Below, in pieces: positions 1 through 11,613 of a stretch of DNA of 64,000 nt. Origin of the DNA: Heterobasidion occidentale (Eukaryota > Basidiomycota > Agaricomycetes > Russulales > Bondarzewiaceae); the NCBI GenBank assembly GCA_039111635.1, contig JBCAQO010000007.1:124001-188000 (forward strand), in the 5' to 3' direction. The position numbers were made by a program, and so were the translations under genes. A model generated the notes under the pieces. It did not search any database. It was given only the letters and a program-made list of their open reading frames with translations, and was not told the DNA's origin. Position 1 is the stretch's first letter. Every line of letters begins with the position of its first letter.

Positions 1-514
1 GTAAGCTCAAGCACCTCTTAACACTTATGCAGTAGAAGCTCGCTACTGGCGCGTAGATGTACAGCGATGACTGTGCAGTTCCCGATAACGGTCGGGGTTT
101 GAGGCTCAACATCATATGCAGATGTGGATGTCACTCTTTTACGACATCGATGAGCTGTATTTTTGGTGCGTAAATGATATCTCTCACGTAGAGAACGCCT
201 GATAGCTCTTGGAATGAATGCGTTGTTCGCTCGCGTCGCATACGGCATCTCACTACATACCGTGCGCCGGTGTTTTGCAACTCATATGCTCAGGACCTAA
301 GGCGGAATTGAATAGGGACTAGGCTCACATTGAGTCTCATCATGTGATGTGACCCCTGTCAGATCTATTCGATCATCCATTTTTTCACTAACAACCTTGT
401 TTGAATGCATCGTACTCACGGTACGCATTCTTCGAACAGTCCTTCTGATCATCACTGTGTCGTATTTCTGACCTATAAAGCTCTTGTCGTCCTAGTCCTC
501 AGCCCTCTACAGCC
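1..514. other. Left-edge non-coding stretch
   Basis: I see no gene here. The right end is the upstream region of the DUF6534 gene that starts at 515. It includes a TATA-like CTATAAAG at 473-480, about 35 bp before the start codon, which would imply a very short 5' leader. Confidence 0.5.
473..480 (+). promoter_or_regulatory. TATA-like box of DUF6534 gene copy 1
   Basis: CTATAAAG lies 35 bp upstream of the ATG at 515 and is the only TATA-like motif close to it. It is a core-promoter guess from sequence alone. Confidence 0.35.
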
Positions 515-2459
515 ATGCCTTCCCTTATACCACTCGATAACCTGTTGGGTGCTGCTTTCGTTGGAGTAATCATATCTACTGCGCAAGTAGTTCACCACAT
601 TCATCTGTTCACGTCAATCTGACGAGGCCATCCTCCCTCTGCAGAATATATGGCGTGACATGCCTACAGCTGTACTTGTACTACACGAAACATTGCCAGC
701 ATGATGGTCGCTTCGTGAAAATCTTCGTCAGTTTGTTTCTCTCTACCCACATGTGCCATATCCGATCTTAATCCTTGAACTGTGCCCTTAGGTCGCTGTT
801 TTGATGTGAGTGTATCCTCAAAATTACACGAGTGTCATGACACGCCTCCGTCAGGGTTCTCGATACCCTCAATCTGATTTTTTGGGCGCACGTTATGTAC
901 CACTACATGGTTACCAATTTCGGAGATTATCAGGCCCTTGTCCCGAACGTGTGGTAATGTACCTTGCAATTTCCGGCTTACTCACGATAATAATCATCTT
1001 TTACTGCAGGAGTATATTAGTGTGTTGACCTTGCTAGCTACGGCTCTCAATACTCAGTTAATTCTGCGCAGATTCAGGTCGTGATAGGGGTTCGAGCGTT
1101 CTAACAATCTCCCAGGTGGTCATGAATTGACGCTTCTCACAGCACCTGCTGAGCAGCTGTGTCCAATTGTGAGCACGGTTGGTTTGTCTGTAGGCGATGC
1201 TAATGACGGATCAATTCTGCTAGCTTTTTCGCATACCGAGTCTACCGCTGTGTGTTCGTCTCAATGTCGTCTATGACTCGCAAGGGGGTCTAACATCTCT
1301 GTTTGTAGTGAGCAGGAAGCGCCTTGCACTTCCGGTGATTGTTGTAGGTTCCCCCCAAGATGTTTCTGCACGGACAAAGCCATTAGTATTATGATTTTTC
1401 TAGTGCATCCTGAGCTTGGGACAATTGTGTTTGTGTCACCTTGATACTTTCAACTTCCACGGTTGACAAAACACAATTTTTGGCAGCTTGCGCGACGGGT
1501 GGCGTGACACTCTAGCATTCCAAAATTCTATGTGCTGATCCTCACATAGGTTTTGCAGTCACCGCGTACGCCAACTCTAGTTTTCACTCACATCTCTGAT
1601 CATCATGCCCACATCTGCCTCCCAGTTTTCGCATGACAACATTCGCCGAATCTGGTGCAGATATAGCTCCGTGACACTCTGATGAAATCCCTTTCGAGCA
1701 ACACTAACATCTGATATTTTAGCCGTGGACTACTGCTTCGATCTCCTCAGAGATTGCCTGCGATGCGTTGATCACTGGTCTAATGATTTACTACCTTCGT
1801 AGAGGGCGCACACATTTCGGAAGGTGTGTACTAATCAGACCCTTCTCAAGCAACTACACTTACTGAACAAGCGGTCTACAGAACGAACAGAGCAATTGAC
1901 TTGCTAATTGCATATGCATTGAATACTTGTAAGCCTCTACTCCAGAACCCTATGCCATTGACTGACAAATTGACCGTGGGCAAGCTCTCCTCACAACGTA
2001 TGTGTAATTACTCTCTCGCAATCACATTTCTTGTTCATCATTTCCGCAGGATGTTCGCTATCGCTACTCTGATCACGGTGGGCTATCCGATCAACATCTA
2101 CTGTTCATACTACTAACCACCACATATAGTTTGTCACTATGGACAAGACCCTGGTATATACACCGTTCTTCATGATATTGGTTCGACGTAAGTGTGCGGT
2201 CACTTACTCTATTCAGTCTTCCAACTGAATCTTCTGAAGTTTACTCTTGCTCGTTTATGTCAACGTGCGTAATAAAAAATCATCTCCGCTGGTCATAGAT
2301 AAGTCACGGCCTTAAACATCTAGTCTCAACTCTCGAGACGTTGTTCGACAAGAACTCGACGGCTTGGGTAGTGAAGTTGTCGATTTGCCTAGGTTCGCTG
2401 CAATGGAGGGAATAGGATCTCGGCTTGGAGAAGAAGTGTCCTGTGAATGCACAATATAA
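515..2459 (+). CDS. DUF6534-type multi-pass membrane protein, copy 1
   Basis: This is a basidiomycete integral membrane protein of unknown function. Reading begins MPSLIPLDNLLGAAFVGVII at 515 and continues through about a dozen short exons. Recognisable pieces are IYGVTCLQLYLYYTKHC, VLDTLNLIFWAHVMYHY, an aromatic FFAYRVY segment, ACDALITGLMIYYLRRG and a soluble tail starting LNSRDVVRQELDG, with a stop at 2457-2459. Hydrophobic segments alternate with short loops, which is the usual seven-helix-like pattern of the family. Exon 1 (515-582) ends at a GC donor (GCAAGT), a rare but accepted splice type. The exon after the LIAYALNTC segment has an acceptor near 2050 that would put TGA in frame, so either my junction is wrong or the copy is damaged there. 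The paralogue at 28450-30418 matches exon by exon. Function is unknown. Confidence 0.7.
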
Positions 2460-4660
2460 TAGTCAGTGGCGTCATCTCGTAAATCATATACCTCTAACAG
2501 TAACTGTTCAGAGAGTCGCCTTGTGACCGACGAGTCGCTGATGCACGGACTTCTTCGCACACGTATAGTGCAGCATCTCGGACATTACTGTCTCGACTCT
2601 CAAAGTTCTTGAACCGGCTGGGAAACCTGTCGGTCGCTAATCGAGAGGTGCCATTTGAAGACGCTTTATCCAAATCGATGATCATTGATGTGTACGAGCG
2701 ATAGCGATGATGAAAAATGATGTTGGTGATAGGACTTGTGGTGAACAGAAGCTGATACTTGTTTGTGGTCGTAGAATAGCCGCCTTCTGAACAGATATTA
2801 GAAAGTCTCTTGATAGAGCACCTCATCAGTATTGTGAACGAAGAATTCTGAACTGACATAAGGAGTGCACTGAAACAAGTAAAGGGTTGCATCACAGTAT
2901 AATCATAGTCTTGCCACAACCTCAATCTGTCCGTGATCTGCGATATGGGTCGAATGGTGAAGCTCCTCCATGTCAACGCCCTCCTCCGTGTCCGTACTTT
3001 GACTGTTGATAACACCCGCCTCGAATACCATGCCTTGCGAAATGTGTGATATATGAAGGTGGTCGACATGGATGGAGTATTGAGTACTGTGGTCGGCCAC
3101 CGAGGTACGGATGCGGAGGAGCAAGCGGCAACATAGAATGCTGTGAATTATGCGAAGGAATCTATCGTAGATTGAGCATCGATAAGGAAGCAGAAGTGAG
3201 GCTCACAAACATGCCAAGAAAGTCTACCATCTCCGTCTGTTCCATGAAATCAGGACATATATCAGATATCTTTTGTTCCAGGACGCACCGGAGCTAGAAG
3301 CAGGGCGAGGACAGCCCCCAAACTGAGAGCTATGTTTGCGAGGCAGATTTTTTTGTTAGGAATGCGGCCGGTATGATTGAATTGTGCCCCTTGGAGGACG
3401 TACGCAAGAGACAGAGATAGAAAATGATGCCTTTGATCATCAAAATCTTTCCATCAAAAATGTCTCGAAAATGGATGCACGATTTCACTCACCATCGCGG
3501 AATAGGGTGAAGAGCAAAGGGCTCTCATATTGACGGGCTGCGTATATGTAACCGGTGTCCGAAGGTCAAACGGCGATTATTGCGCAACCTCCATACGCAC
3601 TTAGCTGGAGTGCCTTATGAACGGTGAGGAGCACAATTACTACGATGATGTAAGTCTTGCGCATTGCGAAAACCGCTTTCTCTGCACACCTGTTTCAAGG
3701 AATAGTAAGGAAGCAAATGAAACGAAGACAATTGGGTCTGCGTGAACAATATAACATCCAGGTATTAGTGGTGAGGGGGGTTTGGCGACTACAGAAGTCA
3801 TGTCGATGGACACATCAGCACCAGTAGAATGAGCATAGGATATATAGGTTGGTACGAACAGACCAGAGAGTCCATCCATTTTATGAGTATCCAAATGTTG
3901 ACAGAAACCCAAATCTATGCCATGGAGGGATTAATTAGATAAGTGCCCAAAACATAGATTCAACAGATTACATACAGTCCACAAAGAACCCAAGCTCGAA
4001 AGTATCTTTTTCGAGTTCGCATACAGGGCGTAGGTCCTGAATATCAATATGACTGGGTAATCCCAAGGCTTAGAAAAAATCTGTATAACAGATTCAAATG
4101 CAATGCCCTCACGTTCCGAGGTTGCCAGTCCGATGCCCATAGACACTTTGCAAGGAGCATAATTGTAAGCGAGTAAGATGAGACCCAACACCAAGTGTGT
4201 GCACACCTGTTGCGACATCAAAAGTTGCATGGCACGTCTTTAGGGCAAAAAATAAATGATCAGTAGCTACGTGTATTTTAAGAGGGATGGACTTTCCTTA
4301 AAGGCTGACTCCGAGTATGCATTCTGCGTGAGTTTCTCTGTTATGGACTCAATGAAGAACTGAACAGCAAATGCGTAAATGCAATTTGTTACGAACGTTT
4401 AATCGACAACGTCATGTCGAGCACAGGTGTGTAGCGGCTCAGCAAATACAGAACTTTTGATAAGTTCCAAGGAGAGTTCCATATCATAGAGACCTATAGT
4501 TGCTTAAGTTCGTAGTTCTGTCGTATCAAATGAGATGAGGATAAAGCCTGACCTCCTGATCTAGAAGCAATGCCCACTCATAGCCCTGTCGAGGAAAGAG
4601 AATTTAGAGATAATTCTATCAGTCGACGATAAAACCAGGGATTACAAGGAGGGTGGCGCT
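2330..4660 (-). pseudogene. Decayed DUF6533-domain membrane protein
   Basis: On the minus strand near 4480-4420 the segment IWNSPWNLSKVLYLLSRYTP is a textbook DUF6533 core (charged-W-PW-K-LY-RY). It is preceded by ALLLDQEVR, which is the usual 'DEVRLIW' approach. Further on, near 4090-4010, comes WDYPVILIFRTYALYANSKK, matching the 'lRtyAly' helix, and near 3760-3690 IVFVSFASLLFLETG, a late membrane helix. These pieces are in different frames, some separated by plausible introns and others by stops, and I could not assemble one clean reading frame. I therefore call it a remnant. DUF6533 proteins are multi-pass membrane proteins of unknown role, abundant in Agaricomycetes. The 3' limit is uncertain. 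Confidence 0.5.
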
Positions 4661-5289
4661 GACGACTAAGACAAACGATGTGAGTTGTGTGAAACGCGAT
4701 TTGAGTGCTAAAGACGAAGGCTCTGACCGTGGACGTACTAGGAATCTATCAGTAGACAAACCTGGATGCTCGAGCAAAAGAGACGCACCCCGACAACACG
4801 CAAGTTGAAAACGGATGATGCAGGGTTACTCATGATGGACTGCGGTTTGCAAGCAAACCGCGAAATCCACTAACGTGTTGGCTTCAGCCCGTAGTGAGAG
4901 TCAAAGAGGCTGGCAGGGATGTTACGCAGAAACATGGGCACATATACAAACACACGAGCCTAAAATTTTCATCTTGTAAGTCCGCACGATGCATCAAAAA
5001 AGAGATTTCAGGTATCAGCATTGCCCAGGAGAGAATGCATCAAGGGTGGAGAACTGCGACGGGGGCGTTGATCATCATCATCGTGATGGTGATTAGGCAA
5101 GATGTCCAAAAAGCGAGTCATCCGAAGTTTAACTATGCGATGCGATGCGAAAAGTTGGTGCATTCTCCGTTCAATCAGACATGGCAACTCCAAGCGTGAT
5201 AATGATCTGAAGTGTGCGTTGAGCTGTTTCCATATTCTGATATCCTTCCAATATTGCACGAAGAATGATCATGAGCTGAAAAAGGAAGT
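4661..5289. other. Gene-free stretch
   Basis: Only short overlapping ORFs without recognisable motifs are present. It separates two decayed minus-strand genes. Confidence 0.4.
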
Positions 5290-6260
5290 AAATAGAAGTG
5301 GACACACACCTTCATAGCATACAGGTCAAAACCTGCCTCATCCTCGCCGCTGGCTCGACAACTGTTCATGTCCGCATAACCCTCTTCAATGTAAACAGGG
5401 CTTTTAAACTGCAGCTTATTTTAAGTGCGTACAAGAGAAGAGTTCCGTCAAGGTGCGTATCTGGAACCCTAGATACTCCCAAGATGGGCATATTGATCCC
5501 GAGGTTTCGGCGTTCTAGCCTCGAGCAGGAACGTGGCATCATCTGGCGCGCGTGCAAAAGCTTAGGACCAGGCAGGACAGGTAGCGTGAAAAGATCCAAA
5601 ACATCAGAATCCAAGCAAATAAATTGTCAATCGAGAAGATTCAACAACCCTTTGCCTTGCTCCTCTGTATCTGTCGCAGCAATATGGAGGTACCACGCGT
5701 TGTGCTCTGTCTCGTTTACTCCGTGTCTAATTCTCGGCGAAGACTTTTTTAGCTTGATTCGGGTACTTGAATCCTGCGCGCTGAGAATACGAGTCGTAGC
5801 TACACATGAGACGTCCAATCAAGAAGCAAGATTTAGCGCACCCGAGGCTCCCGTCCATCCTGATTTCCACAGTAACCTCAGAAGCCCTGAGTGCTAAAGA
5901 GCTTAGGGGTGGTCGAGCCCAATTCGAATGTGAGGGGGCATCCAAATGGCGACTGCCGCGATTTTGTCTTTATAGACTGTCGCGTCGTCGTCTGACAACT
6001 TTGGGATCACAACAACCGTGATTCGTCCTCCAGAATACATCGCTGCGCTCAACACCATGTGTTGGAAGTCTTCAAGGTTACGTCGTCCAGGCGTTTCTGC
6101 GTCATTTGAAAGAGGCTACTAGCAAACTGAGCAAGATCCAAGTGAAAGAACAGACAACGGTTATCACAGACCTCTTCCAAGTTGGCGATGTAATTCATCA
6201 TAGGGTCATTGATGAAGGCTCGGCGCAGCAAGAGCTGGGATCTCACCGAGGTCGGCGGTG
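5290..6260 (-). pseudogene. GNAT-family N-acetyltransferase remnant, copy 1
   Basis: Minus-strand reading near 5560-5480 gives APDDATFLLEARTPKPRDQY followed by AHLG. This is the hallmark C-terminal part of fungal GNAT acetyltransferases (a Phe-Leu-Leu-Glu-Ala strand, then a '(T)PxSRDxYxxLGF' turn that closes the acetyl-CoA fold). Downstream the frame hits a stop where the family has Phe-Glu, and the tail (a GFDLYAM-like end near 5320-5280) is in another frame. Upstream near 6210-6170 is a DPMMNYIANLEEV segment matching the early part of the same family. Copy 2 at 24250-25090 shares the order of these blocks. Stops and frame changes make a functional enzyme unlikely. Confidence 0.5.
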
Positions 6261-7339
6261 CGCACATATGCCTTGTTACTCTCTGCATCTCAGTGACTGG
6301 GACATGGGGAGATAAGAGGGCAGCGAAACGTGTCCGCCAAAATATTTTCTTGTGCACTTGCTTCCTAACCTCGATCCCCAATCTGTATAAAAGCTCGTTA
6401 AGATGAAGGTGTTGATACCTGAGTTGTGGTGACCGAAGTGACCTACCATACGCACGCTGTGGACTATGAGCGAACGATGGTTGTAAAGAACATCTCCGAG
6501 CCACGTGGCTCATCAGCGCGCGTGTTGTTTCCTCAATCACGACTGGCGCCTCCTCCCTCGGGCGCTGTTCCATATATAAGGCTGGGCGCTGACAGCGCTG
6601 ACAGCTCACCGATCTCTACTTTACCCCTCCACTCCCTTCTCCGGCATATATATACCGCCCGAAGAGTATTGAGTTGTATGTCCGAGCCCTCTTGGACCTC
6701 CCGCATCCGAGCTGGTCGCCAAACGAGCTCTCAGAGCCGTCTGCCTATGGATGCGACGTGGATTCAAAGGCTCCCTCTGACGATCCAGGCTGACAGTTCG
6801 GTACCGTGTCTCAGGGGGCTAGAGAACACTCCATTGTACTTGATTTGGCGGTGGGGGCTACTCTCCGGTGACCGTACGATATGACATAGAACTGCAAAGA
6901 AGTCCGCTATTGTTGTGTTGGTTGACTTTGCTGGGTCACGGCGCTCTGTCTGACTTTCTCTCTCTTGCACCGAGATACAAGATAGTTAGGCGAGAATACA
7001 CGGGTACAGTGCGAACTGTGACAATTTGTGCTTCAAGAATTGGTCCGATGCTGTGTCTGAGTTCCGGCATTGCCAAACCTAACGCACAGTCGCGTCTGCC
7101 GCTGCGCCTACAAAGGGGCACACCGATATGGGTGCGAGCAACCATCGTTCTTCGTCTTTGAGAAGGCGCGTCTCCCGAGGCGAGGACAATTCGGTTGCCG
7201 ATGCCATTGTCGTGAAGAGGCACATCGCGCCGCGCAACTCCAAGTTTGCCTGCATTGTGACATCGACTGTCTACATAAGATACAGCGCGTCGATGGCAGG
7301 GACAGGCTGGGATAACGAAAGCCGAGCTATCACTTACCC
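6261..7339. other. Gene-free stretch
   Basis: Several overlapping 60-150 codon ORFs exist on both strands, but none carries a motif I recognise and none looks conserved. A TATA-like ATATATA occurs near 6648. Confidence 0.4.
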
Positions 7340-7990
7340 ATAAGACCCGCGATGGTGGCCTCGGTGTGCGATCTTGCTGAAATACTCAAGGCACCTGACC
7401 ATCTCGCCCGAATAGACGAGCTTGCCCTGCGCGAGTAGGATGAATTGGTCAAACAGCTCGACGATGCTAGTACGCGGCTGGTAGATCGTGAACACGACAG
7501 TGCGATTGTAGTCCAGCACGAGCATGTTGCATGCGTCCAGATTTGTCCTCGGCGTTGTCTGTACCGTATGAGGGAGTTGCTCCAAGGACAGGTTCATGAC
7601 GAGCTCACAAGCAACCGACACTCGCCGCTTCTCGTCCTCAACATCTATCTACGATCTAAACGCACCCACATCTGCCCATCAGGTCCAATATCAACATACA
7701 CAGAAGGAAGAAGAGAGGTCGCACAGGGTCGCACCCGAATCCCTAACCCTCACATCTTTGATCCCCAAGATTCCTGACTCGCTCATCGTTTCCAGCGTCA
7801 GATTCCTTTCTCAATGTTCTCGAATAATGCATCTCACGAGGCCAGGGGGAGAGAAAAGCTTGTGGGCGACGAGGGGAATCGGAATGTTGACGCGGTCGCC
7901 GGTCACTGCGTGCAGCGAGTGTGCAGCGCTTGAAGTTTGCAACTTCTGTCGGATAAGTTGTAGCGAAACAATGAAAATGGGGAAAATGTT
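7340..7990 (-). pseudogene. ABCG (PDR-type) transporter fragment
   Basis: On the minus strand the reading LETMSESGILGIKDVRV (about 7800-7750) is followed by EKRRVSVACELV (about 7640-7600) and then DYNRTVVFTIYQPRTSIVEL with FDQFILLAQGKLVYSGEM (about 7530-7400). These are the signature-helix, the region after the C-loop, and the H-loop of an ABCG-type nucleotide-binding domain. Between CELV and DYNRT the Walker B/D-loop segment that the family must have is missing and replaced by unrelated residues. Transmembrane domains and Walker A are absent. It is therefore a short, internally deleted fragment of an efflux transporter gene, not a working transporter. Confidence 0.65.
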
Positions 7991-8149
7991 GATACTTTGT
8001 ACAGTTTTTCCACATAATTTCATGCAAAACTCCAAGCTCTGCGCGTAGTGGGTTACTGTAGGGTCCAACTCGAGCTTCGACCGCTGCCGTCTCTTGCTGT
8101 CTGCACTAGCGGCGAGCCCATGTAACAGGGTTCAACAGACCACGCATCA

Positions 8150-8321
8150 CACGGCAGACGTGACCGAATATGAGCTCGTATTCCTATTTTGGTCTTATCT
8201 TCTGTAAGTTGTGAAGAATCACGAGCCCTATGATGCAGCATAGGGCTCGTAATCCTTCACAACTTACAGAAGATAAGACCAAAATAGGAATACGAGCTCA
8301 TATTCGGTCACGTCTGCCGTG
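8150..8321. mobile_element. 172-bp near-perfect palindrome, MITE-like
   Basis: Left arm 8150-8232 and right arm 8239-8321 are 83-nt reverse complements with only two mismatches, separated by six bases. The arms begin CACGGCAGACGTGACC and end GAGCCCTATG. The palindrome is bracketed by the direct repeat TCA (8147-8149 and 8322-8324), which fits a 3-bp target duplication. Both mismatches become G-U pairs if the minus strand is transcribed, so that RNA would fold into an uninterrupted 83-bp stem. A fold-back MITE is the simplest explanation; a small-RNA hairpin precursor is the alternative. Confidence 0.6.
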
Positions 8322-9639
8322 TCAAGAGGGTCCGCCCGCTGGGGCTATATAAAATAGCCATGTTGATACAGGCGAGGCTCTCGTCCAAAGGTGAGTTGTC
8401 GGATCATATTGTATGCTAATACGCAGGATCTCAATGCCTTTTTCACCTATAGGCAGTCAAAAAACTACCAGTCAAGTCGACAGACAAAGCTGCTGGCTCC
8501 TCTGGCCTCGTTGCTCATGTCTGTCCCCCCCTTTGAACGATCCTCAAGTATCGAGCGTTTTGCTGTGCTATAGCATCGTCTATGTCTATGGGTTTCCGGA
8601 TCCCCAGAGATGTAAAGCCAGCTCAAATTGATTTTTCAGGAGCTTAGAGACTCTGTAGATTTGTACGCCCTAGCCCCTTTCATTCTTGTTGATTCAACTC
8701 ATCGACGAACAGACCTTTCCTTATACAGCAGGTAGGACACCTGTCGAATTATCTTTGTGTCGAAGCGCCCTCACGATCTATCTCATCAGGGGATAACTAA
8801 CTGTTACCTCTAAGGGCAACACATCTTCCTTTTGACCTACCTCCTTTCGTTGTTTCTCTAGTTCGCATAGTTTGGGTATGGGTACATATGATCTGACGTG
8901 TACTAAACCTAAGTCGACACAGGACCTGGATGTACAAGATCAGATCAGATCCTCACGCGATCCATCGCACCATCTCGCACCATGTAAGCATGACCCATTA
9001 TAGCATATCATAATAGTGATGATCTCACCCAACCATGCACATGATCCCCTCCAAGGTCGCTGAAGGATCCATTAACCGGATAAATTGCATTCACCCGAGA
9101 GGAATAATTCACCAGATAGATTGTCACTAGCTGGAAGAGCACTTGCAAGGCTAAGAATGGGGGCTGAGATAACAAGGGTAAATTCGAGCTGAACGAGTTA
9201 GCAGTGGTAAGGCGGTTGGATCTCGATTCCACACCTCACGCAAGGGGGCCGCAAACTGGGCTACAATTGGCCACGGATAAGGACAAGTGGAAAACATGCC
9301 GTTCGACTCGAAAGGTAAGGAGGTACGGTGGGTAGCTAGCGATGGAAAGTGGAGCTACAGATGGGGGGCTGATCATGGCCAGAGACGCCTTGCAGATGTG
9401 GGGCGGTGAGGCACGCCGGTGGTATTATTCATGCAGGGAATAGCATCTCTCGTTCGCCAGCTATTTTCGCACTGATCTTACTCTACACCGGAGAAAGCAA
9501 GATGCTTTTGGCGTCCTGAACAACTTCGTGCCAGTGGACATGTCACTGTCAGTAATTTGCATCTTTCTCTTTCAGATGACGAATTTCGCTCTGATATCAT
9601 GATTAGCTGGCGCTGGCGCTTGGCAATATGAGCCTGGCG
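8322..9639. other. Gene-free stretch upstream of the terpene synthase
   Basis: A strong TATA-like CTATATAAAATAG sits at about 8344-8356, just right of the palindrome, followed by an ATG and a GTGAGT donor, but the downstream reading soon meets stops. I see no recognisable protein. Confidence 0.35.
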
Positions 9640-9653
9640 TATTTAACCAATCA
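9640..9653 (+). promoter_or_regulatory. TATA-like and CCAAT elements of terpene synthase
   Basis: TATTTAA at 9640-9646 is immediately followed by CCAATCA, about 40 bp upstream of the synthase ATG at 9682. Confidence 0.35.
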
Positions 9654-9681
9654 AAGCACCTGAGGAGCACATCCACACATC

Positions 9682-10975
9682 ATGTCCACTCACCAGATGT
9701 ATGTTCTTCCGGATACCTTGCGAAACTGGCCGTGGAAGCGCAGCATCAACCCACACTACCATACCACTCAGGCTGAATCTGTAGCTTGGCTCGAGAGCTT
9801 CAAGCCCCTCAGCCTGCAGGCGCAGATCGCTTTCAACAAGTGTGACTTCAGTGCGTACATCCTCTCGACGTACAATCTGGTAAATTTAATAGTCGATTTC
9901 GGGCAGGCCTACTATGTGCTCTGACTTATCTGAACTCCAATCCCTGTCAGTGCTGCATCTCACACATCCCTAGTCGTGCTAATTGTCACCTCATGATTTC
10001 CAGTCGACCTTCGCAGTTGCTGCGATATGATGTACATTTTCTTCCTGCTTGACGACTTTACAGACGGATGCGATAGGATTAGGGCTCAGGTGCTTTGCGA
10101 TGCCATCATGGATGCTTTAGAGAATCCAGACAAGCCCCGCCCTCATGGAGAGCATGTTTTAGGGGAGATAGCTCGGCAGTAAGTTCGAACTAACATGTCA
10201 ATCTTCGCTCACACAGAGTTGTCACAGGTTCTGGCAGCGCGCTTCCCATTTGGCTCCCAAGGCTGTCTGTGAACGCTTTATCAATGTATGGCGTATGTAC
10301 ATGGCCTCAGTCGTCGTACAGGCAGACCGCCGCTCGTCTGCGCACGTCTGCACCATCGAGGAATACACAGTGGCCCGCCGCAACAACATTGGCAGTTTAC
10401 CCTGCTATGCGCTGCTTGAGATCTCTTTAGGGCTGGATATTCCGCACGAGGTGATGCAGCATCCTGCCATTGTCTCCCTTAACAGAGACACATCAGACAT
10501 GATACACTTTGCAAATGTCAGTCAAGTCAGCTAGCCATAAGACTTCACCTTGCTGATCTGTACTTATGCACATAGGATATGTGTTCATACAAGAAAGAAG
10601 TTCTGAGCCAGGATGCCTCATACAATATTGTGACTGTAGTCATGCTCAACAACGATACTGACTTGGCCGGCGCCATGCGATGGATTTCAGACCGCCATGA
10701 CGAGTTGCTTGACAGCTTCTTCAAGACCAGGGAGGAGGTTTTACACCACAGCAATGGCGTCCCGTCCTGGGGCGAAGCGATCGATCAACAGGTTGCTCTC
10801 TACATCGACGGCCTGGGTTCGTATTTTGAGCACAAAGAGAAGTCTCGCACTGACTGCATTCAATATTAAAGGACAATGGGTCCGGGGTAATGACGATTGG
10901 CATTTTGAGTCCGGAAGGTATTTTGGTGACGAGGGGCTAGAGATTCAGAAGTCACGCGTTGTCGTCGTCGCGTGA
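9682..10975 (+). CDS. Sesquiterpene synthase (class I terpene cyclase)
   Basis: Predicted to cyclise farnesyl diphosphate to a sesquiterpene in the cytosol, using Mg2+. Six exons join in frame: 9682-9850, 9907-9945, 10004-10178, 10228-10516, 10576-10816 and 10872-10975, giving 338 residues, the usual size for fungal enzymes. The N-terminal LPDTLRNWPWKRSINPHY is typical of basidiomycete cyclases. The first metal motif is DDFTD (residues 86-90), the second is NDMCSYKKE (N224, S228, E232), and the C-terminal Arg-Tyr pair is at 320-321 in SGRYFG. All catalytic elements are present with no stop or frameshift, so it should be active. It converges on the FMO gene 640 bp downstream. The product skeleton cannot be told from sequence; the motifs fit the trichodiene-synthase/Cop-like group broadly. 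Confidence 0.93.
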
Positions 10976-11613
10976 ATGTGAATATGGTCTTTCTCGTTGG
11001 ATCAGCTTGTTATGTTATGACCATCCTGACGCTTTCATCGGTATATACTTGATAAGATCACCTGTGTACGATACTGTGGCCGTTGCTTGCTGAATGAGCA
11101 GTCGCTATGTCCCTTTGCACTCGCAATGCATAGACGGATGTCTACTGATCCTGGCAGCCATAGAGCGGCTCAAATGGAAATCGCTCAATATTTCAGGAGT
11201 CCCTCACTGCAGGTTTCTTGCGATCAGACACTGTATTGGAGGCATCAACAAGGCTGTCTACAAGATACGTAGAGTATACTGGCTACGAAGCTGTCATCTA
11301 ATCAATCTTGATTTTTGATCAGCGATGTATGAATATGCCGATTAACAATGTGTTCAGTTCGAATCTTTCTGGGCACAATATCGTCGATAAATTGTCATGA
11401 AACCCCGAGGTTCTATCGCGGAGATTGTTGAACGGAGTATGAGTAACTATTTTATATGTTACATCGACCGCCGTCATTGCGACATATAAGGCTACAGCAA
11501 AAACACTGGCTAGTACAAGAGGTGCATACCCATAACGAACGCAGGGTCGTAGTCATCCCGATGAATTCAACACTTCAATTTGCACTCCATTCGCATGCGG
11601 GCGGCCACATCTC
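10976..11613. other. Convergent intergenic region
   Basis: This is the 3' spacer between the terpene synthase (plus) and the monooxygenase (minus). No gene or conserved motif is seen. Confidence 0.5.

Noticed and set aside
2494..3069. 191-codon minus ORF as an independent gene
   Set aside because: It falls inside the decayed DUF6533 gene region and reads mostly across what look like intron and relic sequence.
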